From positions 1 to 64,000 of the forward strand of contig JACPIS010000039.1 of the NCBI GenBank assembly GCA_016187925.1: a DNA stretch of 64,000 nt. The letters are read 5' to 3'. Positions within the stretch are counted from its first letter, which is position 1. Each line of letters starts with the position of its first letter. The stretch comes from Opitutia bacterium. GTDB taxonomy: Bacteria > Verrucomicrobiota > Verrucomicrobiia > Opitutales > Opitutaceae. Under the pieces are notes generated by a model. It was not told the DNA's origin. It did no database searches and worked only from the letters and a program-made list of their open reading frames with translations. Positions 53,283 through 61,551 of the stretch are shown here, in pieces. Position numbers and translations under genes: made by a program.

Positions 53283-54458
53283 GTGAGCGCGCCCCACACT
53301 AATTTCTACGACCTGCCCCGCACTGAACTGCTGGCGCGGGCGGCCCGCTGGGGTTTCCCGACGGTCCACGCAGCGCGGCTGTGGGCCTACGTTTATCTGG
53401 AGGGCGTCGAAGACTGGCGCGCGATGCCGGAGCTGCCCGCGCGCTTTCTCACCAAGGCCGAGCAGGAGCTGCGTTTCCCCCGGCTCGCCACCGCCGCCGA
53501 GTCGCACAGCGCCGACGGCTTTACCCGCAAATACCTGCTTTCCCTCGCCGACGGCCGCCGAATCGAAACCGTGCTCATGCGCTACACCGGCCGGGTGACG
53601 GCGTGCATCAGCAGCCAGGTCGGTTGCGCCATGGGCTGCGTGTTCTGCGCCACCGGCCAGATGGGCTACGTCCGCCATCTCACGCCGGGCGAGATCGTCG
53701 CGCAGGCGATGCATGTCGACGCCGTGCTGCGCGACACGGCCGGAAGCGCGCCGCCCAAGGTAGGGCGAGTCGTCCCCGACGAGCCGAAACGCTCGGCGGT
53801 TCATCCGGAGGATTCGCCCAACCCAATACCGCCCTTGGCCAGACCATCCAGCCCCTCCCCGCACGAGCGCCACGAACGGTTGCGCAACATCGTGCTCATG
53901 GGCATGGGCGAACCGTTGCACAACTACGACGCCGTGATGACTGCCATCGACATCCTGCGCGATCCCAGCGGCCTCGCGCTTGGGGCGAAGAAAATCACCC
54001 TCAGCACCGTCGGCGTTGTGCCGGGCATCATCCGGCTGGCCGACGAGCAGCGCCCCGTCCATCTCGCCGTCTCCCTGCACGGCGCCACGCAGGAGGAGCG
54101 CGCCGCGCTCGTGCCCGCGGCGAAGAAGTGGCCGCTCGACGAACTCATGGCCGCCTGCCGCTACTACATCGCGAAGCAGCAGCGCCGCATCTTCTACGAG
54201 TGGACGCTGATCGAGGGGAAAAACGACACTCCCGGGAACGCGCACGCCGTCGGCCGCCTGCTGCGCGGCCAGGAGGCGCAGGTAAACCTCATCCCGCTCA
54301 ACCCGACCGCCGGCTTCGCGGGCGAGCCCACCGGCCGGGACGCGGCGAAGAAATTCCAGTCGGTCCTCGCCGGTTACGGGCTGCCCAGCACCATCCGCCA
54401 GCGTCGCGGCATCGACATCGCCGCCGGCTGCGGCCAGCTCGCCGTGGCGAAAAAATAG
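53283..54458 (+). CDS. rlmN: 23S rRNA (adenine2503-C2)-methyltransferase RlmN
   Basis: A 391-residue radical SAM methyltransferase acting on A2503 of 23S rRNA and A37 of some tRNAs. The cluster motif is CAMGCVFC; the segments GMGEPLHNYD, ISTVG-type LSTVGVVPGI and the late catalytic Cys region (AAGCGQLAV) are present. GTG 53283 is chosen; GTG 53223 would add 20 weakly plausible residues. About 45 extra residues (roughly 157-201) include a 66-base copy of the GGTAGGGCGA element, giving GRVVPDEPKRSAVHPEDS, and are absent from the usual family length of 350-380. Confidence 0.94.
   Translation: MSAPHTNFYDLPRTELLARAARWGFPTVHAARLWAYVYLEGVEDWRAMPELPARFLTKAEQELRFPRLATAAESHSADGFTRKYLLSLADGRRIETVLMRYTGRVTACISSQVGCAMGCVFCATGQMGYVRHLTPGEIVAQAMHVDAVLRDTAGSAPPKVGRVVPDEPKRSAVHPEDSPNPIPPLARPSSPSPHERHERLRNIVLMGMGEPLHNYDAVMTAIDILRDPSGLALGAKKITLSTVGVVPGIIRLADEQRPVHLAVSLHGATQEERAALVPAAKKWPLDELMAACRYYIAKQQRRIFYEWTLIEGKNDTPGNAHAVGRLLRGQEAQVNLIPLNPTAGFAGEPTGRDAAKKFQSVLAGYGLPSTIRQRRGIDIAAGCGQLAVAKK
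53759..53824 (+). repeat. GGTAGGGCGA palindromic element inserted in frame in rlmN
   Basis: Begins GGTAGGGCGAGTCGTCCC and ends GGAGGATTCGCCCAACCC. Except for the loop and a few positions it equals the minus strand of the intergenic copy at 24943-25008. Confidence 0.85.
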
Positions 54459-54465
54459 CCGCCGC

Positions 54466-55830
54466 TCAGCCGAGCTTGATCGCCAGCGCCGAGACGTCGG
54501 CCGCTTGGGCCGCGGGCGTGGCCAGCCAATCGCAGGCGTGTTTCATCGACTCCGGCTCGATGGCGACGCCGCGGGCTTTCAGTCGCAACAGCGCCGAGAT
54601 CAACGCCAGTTGGGCGCGCGCGTCGGCGGGATTCATCTGGGCGGCGCGCAGCAGCGCGGCGGTGCCAGCCGGCACGTGTTCCGTCGCCAGCACGTCCTTT
54701 TCGCCGAGGAAAAGCCCCAAGGCGGCCCCGAGCGCCAGCACGTAGGCCTGCGGCGCGGCGGGCGGGGCGTAGGCGAGTCCTTCGCCCGCGGGCAGTGCCG
54801 TCCACTCCATGTAGCCGCGGATCTGGGCGTGGAAGCGCGCGAGTTCCTCGTCCGCCGTGGCGGGCGACCACCGGGCGGCAAACGTCTTCAGTTCGCGGAA
54901 TTTCTTCACCTCCCAGACGCGCAGGCTGAGCTCGAAGTCGTCGTTGCGGTCGCGCAGCGTGCCGGTGACCACGTAGTCGAGGCCGCCGTCGGCCGACTCG
55001 CTGAGCTGGCGGATGTTGTCCGCCACCCATTCCATCGGGAAAATCGCGTAGTGCTTGCTTTGCGTGCCGATGGCGGCGATCGCCTCGTAGCCGGCGCTGG
55101 CTGTGAAGGTCTCGGCGAACCAGAGCGGGATGCCGCGCGACAGCCGGGCGAGCGCATCCTCGGGGCGCTCGGCCCGCTGGAGCGCATCGGGCAGGTCGGG
55201 CAGCGCCAGTTGCGCAAACGCCACGCGGCGGAGCCGGCCCGCCTTGGCCGGCAGCAGATGCGCCGTGATGCTCTCCAGCCCGTAGAACCACACCGGTTTG
55301 CTGATGCTGACGAGGGCGATCTGCGCCTCGCCCGCCGGGACGTGATCCGCTGCGCTCTCCTCGGCGGCCATGATTTCACCGATGGCGCGCGAGAAACCGT
55401 AGAGCCGCTCCTCGAGCTCGGGCCGGCCGAGCGCGAACAACAGGTCGAGCAGGTGCTGCGCCGCCTCGGCGTTGCGCACCGCGAGGTAGGCTTGCAGGAG
55501 ATTCAACCCCGCCGACGCGCCGTGACGCTCGGCGTCGTAGCGCGGGGCAACCAGCTCGATGATCTCGCGCACATGGCCGTGCGTGCCGAGGTCGGCCGAG
55601 AGCGACGCGAGCACATCCGGCCGGTCGCCGGCCGAAGCGAGCACCTCCTCGTAGATCGCGAGCGCGCCCGGCAGGTCCTTCGCCTCGAGCCGCGCGCGCG
55701 CCGCCGCGAGCTGGGGCAGCACGCCGCCCGCCGCGGCCGGCTTGTTCTCCGGGACCGGCGAAACCTGCGGCGTTGGCCCGCCCGCGGGCTGGCCGGGCTT
55801 TTTGGCGCTGAAGCGGTCGAAGAGTCCCAT
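54466..55830 (-). CDS. Protein of unknown function with helical repeat region
   Basis: A 454-residue cytoplasmic protein. The start is a Pro/Gly-rich segment after a short FDRF motif; residues about 40-150 resemble TPR-like helices (GALAIYEEVLASAGDRPDVL, then LLQAYLAVRNAEAAQHLLDL). The C-terminal 280 residues are alpha/beta and include AGYEAIAAIGTQSKHYAIF and YVVTGTLRDRNDDFELSLRV. I do not recognise the family. It ends 7 bases from the rlmN stop (convergent). ATG 55830 is chosen. Confidence 0.75.
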   Translation of the reverse strand: MGLFDRFSAKKPGQPAGGPTPQVSPVPENKPAAAGGVLPQLAAARARLEAKDLPGALAIYEEVLASAGDRPDVLASLSADLGTHGHVREIIELVAPRYDAERHGASAGLNLLQAYLAVRNAEAAQHLLDLLFALGRPELEERLYGFSRAIGEIMAAEESAADHVPAGEAQIALVSISKPVWFYGLESITAHLLPAKAGRLRRVAFAQLALPDLPDALQRAERPEDALARLSRGIPLWFAETFTASAGYEAIAAIGTQSKHYAIFPMEWVADNIRQLSESADGGLDYVVTGTLRDRNDDFELSLRVWEVKKFRELKTFAARWSPATADEELARFHAQIRGYMEWTALPAGEGLAYAPPAAPQAYVLALGAALGLFLGEKDVLATEHVPAGTAALLRAAQMNPADARAQLALISALLRLKARGVAIEPESMKHACDWLATPAAQAADVSALAIKLG

Positions 55831-55840
55831 GCGGCCAAGA

Positions 55841-56443
55841 CTATGCAATCGGCCGGTCGGCCGAGGCAAAAGTTTTCAGCTGGGCCAGTAAAAAGAACCC
55901 GACGGCAGAAACCGCCCCGAACAAGTGCGCCAAAGGCACATTTTTCACCCCGTCATTCAGCCGGGAGAAAATCGGGGTGTCGGTCATCCATTCAAAACCG
56001 ATTTTCCCCGCCACGAGAATCAACACGCCCAGCCACACCCAGCGGGGCTCACGATTAATCTGTTTCAGCCGGTCGCACGCCAGCAGGAGCAGCAACCCTG
56101 TTGCCAGTCCGGACAGGCCGGCGTAACGCGAGAGTTGCGGATCGAATGCCAACAGGCCGGCTGAGATCAGGGCGGAGGCGATGAGCAGATACAGTCGCGC
56201 CAGGGTCGGTCTGATTCGTTCGAGCCAGCATCCGACGGGAATAAACACCACCAGGTTCCAAAGCCCGTGGCTCGCCCCATGGTGCACGAGGTGTCCCGTC
56301 CAAAGGCGCCAGACCTGTCCAACCGAAATCAGCGGACGGTCGAGCATCAACCCGGTCTGCATGGCCGGCGACGCGGCGACGAGCACCGTCGCCACCGCCA
56401 GCGCTGCGGTAACCCAAGGCCGACCCTGGGCCGGTTCGCTCAC
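55841..56443 (-). CDS. Rhombosortase (rhomboid-family intramembrane protease)
   Basis: A 200-residue membrane protein with about six helices. The rhomboid serine site is YAGLSGLATG; the upstream GHLVHHGASHGLWNLVVF segment and a late AHLFGA His fit the catalytic arrangement. Its start (GTG 56443) overlaps by GTGA the end of a lipoprotein that carries a GlyGly-CTERM-type tail, the known substrate signal for rhombosortases. It probably cleaves that tail in the inner membrane. Confidence 0.85.
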   Translation of the reverse strand: MSEPAQGRPWVTAALAVATVLVAASPAMQTGLMLDRPLISVGQVWRLWTGHLVHHGASHGLWNLVVFIPVGCWLERIRPTLARLYLLIASALISAGLLAFDPQLSRYAGLSGLATGLLLLLACDRLKQINREPRWVWLGVLILVAGKIGFEWMTDTPIFSRLNDGVKNVPLAHLFGAVSAVGFFLLAQLKTFASADRPIA

Positions 56444-57288
56444 CGCCGAACGGCCCGCCAACGAGCCAGGGCAAGCAGCGCCAAGACCCCGGCGAACCAC
56501 GCGCCGAGCGATCCGCCACCGCTGTAGCCTGGCTTATGCTCGATCCTCACTTCCTCAGGCGCTTTTTTCACCCGCTCGCGGAATGCCTCGAGTTCGGCTT
56601 TCAGGTTTTTAGTCAGATCCACCGCCGCGGTCTCGAACCCCTTGGCGCTGTCTTCGCGCAACCGGTCATTCAGACCGACCAAGGTTGTGTTGGCCTGCGT
56701 GAGATTGGCCCCGGGCGCGCGGAACAGAAGCTTGCGGCTCGGGATGTCATAGACCACAGCCTCCAGCAGCGTGTGCGTGTCGTTCTTGTTTCCGTGGAAA
56801 AGATAGGCGCCGACGATAGTCCAATAGGCCAGCGAAAGTTTGTTCTCATCCGTGAACTGCAGTTGGTCGTAAGCCAGCAGGACCATTACATCCACGCCCA
56901 GCAATCCGCGCACCTGGTCGAGATTTTCAAAGCCGCCACCAGGACGGAGATAACTGGTGGGAATCACTTCGATGGATTCGACAAACGGATAGGCTTTGAA
57001 CTCCGCGGCCACTTTCTTGAGCAGCTCACTTTTGAGCGCTTCGGAAAAATCTGTGCCGTTGCCCTGGCGTCCCGGCACAAAAGCCAAACCAACTTTCAGG
57101 GGCAACCTCAACACCGGTACGGCCGGTGTGATGAGCGGCTGGGTTTGGTCGGGATAAAGAAAACCCACCACGCTGCTGGATCGCTCGGTTTTACTCGGTC
57201 CGAAATATCCGCTGCAACCGGTGATGCTCATTACCAGTACTACCGGCACCATCAGGGCCTTCATGTGCGAAAGAAAGGGTCGTTTCAT
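56440..57288 (-). CDS. Rhombotarget-type lipoprotein with GlyGly-CTERM-like tail
   Basis: A 282-residue protein with an N-terminal lipoprotein signal (VVLVMSITGC, Cys 25). The C-terminus has the cluster GYSGGGSLGAWF, a hydrophobic helix and a basic end ARWRAVRR, as expected for a GlyGly-CTERM signal. The mature part contains AYDQLQFTDENKLSLAYW and TLLEAVVYDIPSRKLLFRAP, similar to what I recall of rhombotarget lipoproteins. It is therefore both N-acylated and, by inference, C-terminally processed by the adjacent rhombosortase. GTGA overlap with that gene. Confidence 0.82.
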   Translation of the reverse strand: MKRPFLSHMKALMVPVVLVMSITGCSGYFGPSKTERSSSVVGFLYPDQTQPLITPAVPVLRLPLKVGLAFVPGRQGNGTDFSEALKSELLKKVAAEFKAYPFVESIEVIPTSYLRPGGGFENLDQVRGLLGVDVMVLLAYDQLQFTDENKLSLAYWTIVGAYLFHGNKNDTHTLLEAVVYDIPSRKLLFRAPGANLTQANTTLVGLNDRLREDSAKGFETAAVDLTKNLKAELEAFRERVKKAPEEVRIEHKPGYSGGGSLGAWFAGVLALLALARWRAVRR

Positions 57289-57365
57289 GAAGTCACCACG
57301 ATCCGGGTTCGGGTCGAAATGACAATCTTGAAGCCACGCGCCACGGCGCGTGCAGGCCAGCCGAT

Positions 57366-58730
57366 TTACTCGGGTTGGGCTTTCAGGGCCGCGAGCACGC
57401 GCGCCTTCAGCTTGGGGCCGGACTGCTCCTGCCAAGTGAGCGCGGGCGCGCCGAAGTAGCGGTCGGTGTTGCGCGCGCCCCAGTCCGTCGTGGCGATGCG
57501 GTAGCGGCGGGCGGGATCGATCTGCGCCGGGCCGGCGGCGAAATTGGACTCGCCCTGACGTTGCGCAAAGGACGTGTCCGGGCCTTGGTTGGCCGCGGCG
57601 AGCAACCGGTTCAGGCGCGCGCCGTCGACCTCGGCGACGAAGATCGCGCCGTCAAACCGCACGCAGGCGTCGAACTGCACGTGCGTGACCTCGCCCGCAG
57701 GCAGGCCGGCGCCGAAGGTCGTGTTGCCGATGAACGCCGCGTCGACCCCGGCACCCTGGCGCAGCGCCGCGGCGGCAAAGCGCCCCGCCTCCGCCGTCGA
57801 CAGCGCGGCGGCTGTGCGCCCGACCGGCGCGGTGTCCTCGGGCGTCAGATTTTTCGCGAGGGTATCGCGGATCAGCGCCGTCAGCTCGGGATCGGCGGGG
57901 CCGTCGGCCGGCACGCGCTGCTGCTCGACCACCCAGCGCGGCGCGCCTGACTCGTCGCGGCAGAGCCAGGCGAGCGAGACGTATTCGTTCCACGAGCCGG
58001 AATGGAAATAGACGGTGCGGCCGAACGGCTGCACGAAGCGCAGGTGGTCGTGCGCGCCGGCGAAGAGCGTGCCGTCGGGCACGAGCGCCAGCATCTCGCG
58101 GTCAGCGGCCAGGCCGGCGTGGCTCAGCACGATCTTGAGCGGAGCGACGGCGAGCAGCCCCGAAAAATTCTTTTTCGCCCAGACCACCGGGTTGGCGAGG
58201 TCGAGCGACGGGCGGACGGCCACGCGGTACGTCGCGAGCTTGTCGGTCGTGACGCCGACGATCACCGCCTCCTCGCGTCCGAGCTTCAGCCGGATCGTGG
58301 CGGGGGCAAAGGGTTCGTTGGTGGCGCGGTTGACGATGTTGCTCACGACCGTGACGCCCGTGGACCGCACGCGGTGCACGGTGTCGTCGAAGTCGTAGAA
58401 TTCCGGTTCGTGGTTGCCGAGATTGAGGATGGTCGGAACGCGCCGAACGAGGGCGGCGAGCACCGCGAAATCGATCGCGCCGCCCGTGCGGCGGGCGACG
58501 ATGTTGCCGTATTCCTGGGTGTCGCCATCGAGCAGCACGGCCATGGGCAGGGCGGGGTGCTCGGCCTTGAGGCGGTCGACGAGCGCGACGAACTGGGCTG
58601 TGCGCTCGTAGGACGAATGTTGGTCGCCCGTCACGATAAGCAAAGCCTCGGCGCCTGCCGGGGCGCCGACCAGGCGCAAACCCAGCCACAGGAACAGGAA
58701 GGGGCAGATGAGGCGGCGCCGGAAGGTCAT
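57366..58730 (-). CDS. Secreted 5'-nucleotidase/metallophosphoesterase family protein
   Basis: A 454-residue exported protein (signal peptide about 1-25). The calcineurin-like motifs are ILNLGNHEPEFYDF (GNHE), LSHAGLAADREM and FAGAHDHLRF; the first site is TGDQHSSYERTAQF rather than the usual DxH, with LLDGDTQEYGN as the GD motif. A C-terminal 5'-nucleotidase-like domain follows. The substrate may be a nucleotide or sugar-nucleotide. ATG 58730 is chosen at the signal peptide. Confidence 0.88.
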   Translation of the reverse strand: MTFRRRLICPFLFLWLGLRLVGAPAGAEALLIVTGDQHSSYERTAQFVALVDRLKAEHPALPMAVLLDGDTQEYGNIVARRTGGAIDFAVLAALVRRVPTILNLGNHEPEFYDFDDTVHRVRSTGVTVVSNIVNRATNEPFAPATIRLKLGREEAVIVGVTTDKLATYRVAVRPSLDLANPVVWAKKNFSGLLAVAPLKIVLSHAGLAADREMLALVPDGTLFAGAHDHLRFVQPFGRTVYFHSGSWNEYVSLAWLCRDESGAPRWVVEQQRVPADGPADPELTALIRDTLAKNLTPEDTAPVGRTAAALSTAEAGRFAAAALRQGAGVDAAFIGNTTFGAGLPAGEVTHVQFDACVRFDGAIFVAEVDGARLNRLLAAANQGPDTSFAQRQGESNFAAGPAQIDPARRYRIATTDWGARNTDRYFGAPALTWQEQSGPKLKARVLAALKAQPE

Positions 58731-58841
58731 GCGCTCCCGAGACTGCCCCGCGCGGCCGGGCGGCGGCAAGCCTGTGGTGGCGGGCCGCCGTTTCCCGCGT
58801 TGACCGGTCGGGGTGGGCGGGTAGTTAGACCCGTCCTGCTC

Positions 58842-58928
58842 ATGAACCGCGTTTTCATCAAAACCTCCCGCCTGCGCGACCCGGCAAACGCCGCGACGCT
58901 TCGGCGCGGCAAGGCGGCCGCTCCATGA
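58842..58928 (+). CDS. 28-codon upstream ORF coupled to miaB
   Basis: The small frame starts MNRVFIKTS and ends in KAAAP; its TGA overlaps the miaB ATG (ATGA). Its first eight residues equal the first eight of miaB (MNRVFIKT), and the DNA is nearly identical there, with synonymous differences. It therefore looks like a duplicated 5' end of miaB left as a leader. Either it is translated and couples to miaB or it is a harmless duplication; no ribosome binding site is clear. Confidence 0.5.
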   Translation: MNRVFIKTSRLRDPANAATLRRGKAAAP

Positions 58929-60286
58929 ATCGCGTCTTCATCAAGACCTATGGTTGCCAGATGAACGAGCGCGACAGCGAGGCCGTCGCGGCCCTGCTGC
59001 GCGCGCGCGGCTACCGCATCGTGCAGGACGAGAGCGCCTGCGACGTGATGCTGCTCAACACCTGCAGCGTGCGCGACATGGCGGAGCAGAAGGCCATCGG
59101 CAAGGCGGCCAACGTGGCCGCCCGCAAGAAACGCAACCCACGCTTCGTTCTCGGCATCCTTGGCTGCATGGCGCAGAACCGCGGCGCGGCCCTGCTCGAC
59201 GCGCTGCCCGACGTCGACCTGATCGTCGGCACACAGAAATTCCACCAGGTGCCGGACTACCTCGACAACCTGCGCGCGGCGCAGGAGGCGGGCGCGCCCA
59301 TCGGCAGCACCATCGTCGACATCGCCGAGGAGGCCGGCTCGCAGAACACCATCCGCGACCATGTGCTGGAGGAGAAACAAGTCACGGCCTTCGTCTCCAT
59401 CCAGCAGGGCTGCAACATGGATTGCGCGTTCTGCATCGTGCCGAAGACGCGCGGCGACGAGCGCTCGCGGCCGATGGACGAGATCGTGCGCGAGTGCGAG
59501 GAGCTGGCCGACCGCGGCGTGCGCGAGATCACCCTGCTCGGCCAGATCGTCACCAGCTACGGCCGGCGCGACTACGTGCACACGGCCGGCGTCACGCCCT
59601 TTGTGCAGCTGCTCGAGCGCGTGAACGCCATCCCCGGCCTCCGGCGCATCCGCTTCACTTCGCCGCACCCGCGCGGCTTCAAGGACGACCTCATCCAGGC
59701 CTACGGCCGGCTGGAGAAACTCTGCGAATACGTGCACCTGCCCATGCAGTCCGGCAGCGACCGCATCCTCCGCGCGATGAACCGGCCTTACACGCGCGAG
59801 CGCTACCGGCAGATCGTCGACGACCTGCGCCGCGTGCGGCCCGACATGTATTTCTCGACCGACATCATCGTCGGTTTCCCCGGCGAGACGGAGGAGGACT
59901 TCGCGCAGACGCGCGAATTGTTCGAAGCCTGCAACTACGACATGGCCTACGTTTTCAAGTACTCGATCCGCTCCGGCACGCCCGCCGCCGGCCTCGCGGA
60001 CCAGGTGCCCGAGACCGTGAAGGAGGAGCGCAACCAGATCCTGTTGCGCATCCTCGAGGCCAACTCCGCCCGCCGCAACGCCACGCTGCTCGGCACCACG
60101 CAGGAGGTGCTGGTCGAGGGTCCGGACAAAAAGGGCCGCGGCTTCATGGGCCGCACCCGCGGCAACCGCATCGTGCATTTCGACGCCGCCGAGCGGCTGA
60201 TCGGCGAGCTGGTGCCGGTGAAGATCACGCGCGCCAGCACGGCGGTGCTCTACGGCTCGCTGGCGCTCGCGGGAGTTGGGTGTTGA
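58925..60286 (+). CDS. miaB: tRNA-2-methylthio-N6-dimethylallyladenosine synthase MiaB
   Basis: A 453-residue radical SAM methylthiotransferase that modifies A37 of tRNAs reading UNN codons. The N-terminal UPF0004 domain (YGCQMNERDSE, then NTCSVRD) binds the auxiliary cluster; the radical SAM triad is CNMDCAFC near residue 165. A TRAM domain follows (GTTQEVLVEGPDKKGRGFMG). The stop codon lies inside a 7-base word element (GTTGAAG), so the last residues may be altered by it. It is preceded by a small upstream ORF that duplicates its start. Confidence 0.97.
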   Translation: MNRVFIKTYGCQMNERDSEAVAALLRARGYRIVQDESACDVMLLNTCSVRDMAEQKAIGKAANVAARKKRNPRFVLGILGCMAQNRGAALLDALPDVDLIVGTQKFHQVPDYLDNLRAAQEAGAPIGSTIVDIAEEAGSQNTIRDHVLEEKQVTAFVSIQQGCNMDCAFCIVPKTRGDERSRPMDEIVRECEELADRGVREITLLGQIVTSYGRRDYVHTAGVTPFVQLLERVNAIPGLRRIRFTSPHPRGFKDDLIQAYGRLEKLCEYVHLPMQSGSDRILRAMNRPYTRERYRQIVDDLRRVRPDMYFSTDIIVGFPGETEEDFAQTRELFEACNYDMAYVFKYSIRSGTPAAGLADQVPETVKEERNQILLRILEANSARRNATLLGTTQEVLVEGPDKKGRGFMGRTRGNRIVHFDAAERLIGELVPVKITRASTAVLYGSLALAGVGC

Positions 60287-60372
60287 AGGTTGAAAGTTGA
60301 AAGCTCACAAACGCTCCGCGCCCTTGTCCGCCATTTCCGTCTCTTTCATCCCTCAACTTTCAACCTTCAACC
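60275..60372. repeat. Inverted 7-mer word-repeat element at the miaB 3' end
   Basis: Left arm 60275-60302 is four 7-base words (GTTGGGT, GTTGAAG, GTTGAAA, GTTGAAA). The right arm 60344-60372, read on the minus strand, gives GGTTGAA, GGTTGAA, AGTTGAG. The miaB TGA is within the first arm, and the right arm ends 4 bases before the next ATG. Confidence 0.8.
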
Positions 60373-60376
60373 ATTG

Positions 60377-60922
60377 ATGTCCCTTTTCCTCGCCACCCTT
60401 CTGCCCGGCCTCGCCCTCGCCCTCGTGGGCGCGCTGTTTTTGTGGAACGACCCGCGGGTGGGCTCGACCGCCAAGGCGCTGCCGCGCTCCTCACGCGGGG
60501 CGTGGCTGTTCTTCGGACTGGGCGCGATGTGGTTCCTTTGGCGCATCTCCCGGCTGGGCGAGGCCGACCTGATTTTTTTCAGCAACCCGTGGCCGGTCAT
60601 GGTCGGTTTCGCCGCGCTCGCCATGCTGTCGCTGGCTTACGCGCCGGACTTCCTCGCCGTGCGCGGCCTGTGCATCCTCATGCTGATGGTCGCCGAGCCG
60701 CTGCTCTACGCCGCCTACATGGAGTGGACGCATCCGCAGCGCCTGCTGATGGTGACGGCGGTCTACATCGGGCTGGCCCTCGCGCTTTACCTCGCCGCCG
60801 CGCCGTACCGGATGCGCGATTTCTTCGAGTGGCTCTTCCAGCGTCCCGCCCGCGCGCGCCTGCTGGGGGCCATCGTACTCGCCTACGGCCTCGCCACCAC
60901 CGCCTCGGCCTTCACTTACTGA
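60377..60922 (+). CDS. Small polytopic membrane protein of unknown function
   Basis: A 181-residue protein with about five hydrophobic segments (for example LFLATLLPGLALALVGALFL, PWPVMVGFAALAMLSLAYAP and LLMVTAVYIGLALALYLAAA). No catalytic motif is seen. It lies between miaB and gmk, 3 bases before gmk, so it is probably in the same transcription unit. I do not recognise a family. ATG 60377 is chosen after the word-repeat element. Confidence 0.75.
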   Translation: MSLFLATLLPGLALALVGALFLWNDPRVGSTAKALPRSSRGAWLFFGLGAMWFLWRISRLGEADLIFFSNPWPVMVGFAALAMLSLAYAPDFLAVRGLCILMLMVAEPLLYAAYMEWTHPQRLLMVTAVYIGLALALYLAAAPYRMRDFFEWLFQRPARARLLGAIVLAYGLATTASAFTY

Positions 60923-60925
60923 GCC

Positions 60926-61540
60926 ATGGTGCCGCCGGCCGTGCAGAAAACGATGTTCCTCCTGCTGGCCGGCCCGGCGGGCGTCGGCAAGAGCACGCTC
61001 TGCGACCGGCTCGTCCGCGAGGTGCCGGGCTTCGAGCGCGTCATCACCGCCACCACGCGTCCGCCGCGGCCCAACGAGGTCGACGGTCGTGACTACCATT
61101 TCCTGGGCGAGGCGCAGTTCGACCAGAAGCTCGCCGCCGGCGAGTTCCTCGAATGGGCCTGGGTGCACCGCAAATACCGCTACGGCACCCTGAAGTCCGC
61201 CGTGCTCGGCCGCCTCCCGGTGGCGAGCCTCGTCGCCAACGTCGACGTGCAGGGCGTGCGCAGCCTCCGCGCCGCCGCCGAGACGCTGCCGCTGCTGAAG
61301 GAGAAGCTCGTGACCATCTTCGTCGCGCCCGACTCGATGGACGTGCTGCGCGAGCGCCTCGAGGGCCGCGGTCCGGTGAGCGCCGAGGAATTGGAGCGCC
61401 GGTTGCAGAGCGCCGAGCTCGAGATGGCCGAGCGCAACCGCTACGACTACGTGATCCACAGCGGCACGAAGGAGCAGGATTTCCGCGCGCTGCTCGACTT
61501 CTGGCACCAGGCCCGCGCCAAGCTGGGCCCCGTCGGCTGA
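60926..61540 (+). CDS. gmk: Guanylate kinase
   Basis: A 204-residue P-loop kinase that phosphorylates GMP to GDP. The P-loop is AGPAGVGKSTLCDRL; the GMP-binding segment TATTRPPRPNEVDGRDYHFL and the following GEFLEWAWVHRKYRYGT match the family. Length is standard. It is 3 bases after the membrane protein gene and 11 bases before the next gene. Confidence 0.97.
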   Translation: MVPPAVQKTMFLLLAGPAGVGKSTLCDRLVREVPGFERVITATTRPPRPNEVDGRDYHFLGEAQFDQKLAAGEFLEWAWVHRKYRYGTLKSAVLGRLPVASLVANVDVQGVRSLRAAAETLPLLKEKLVTIFVAPDSMDVLRERLEGRGPVSAEELERRLQSAELEMAERNRYDYVIHSGTKEQDFRALLDFWHQARAKLGPVG

Positions 61541-61551
61541 AACCGCCGCCC

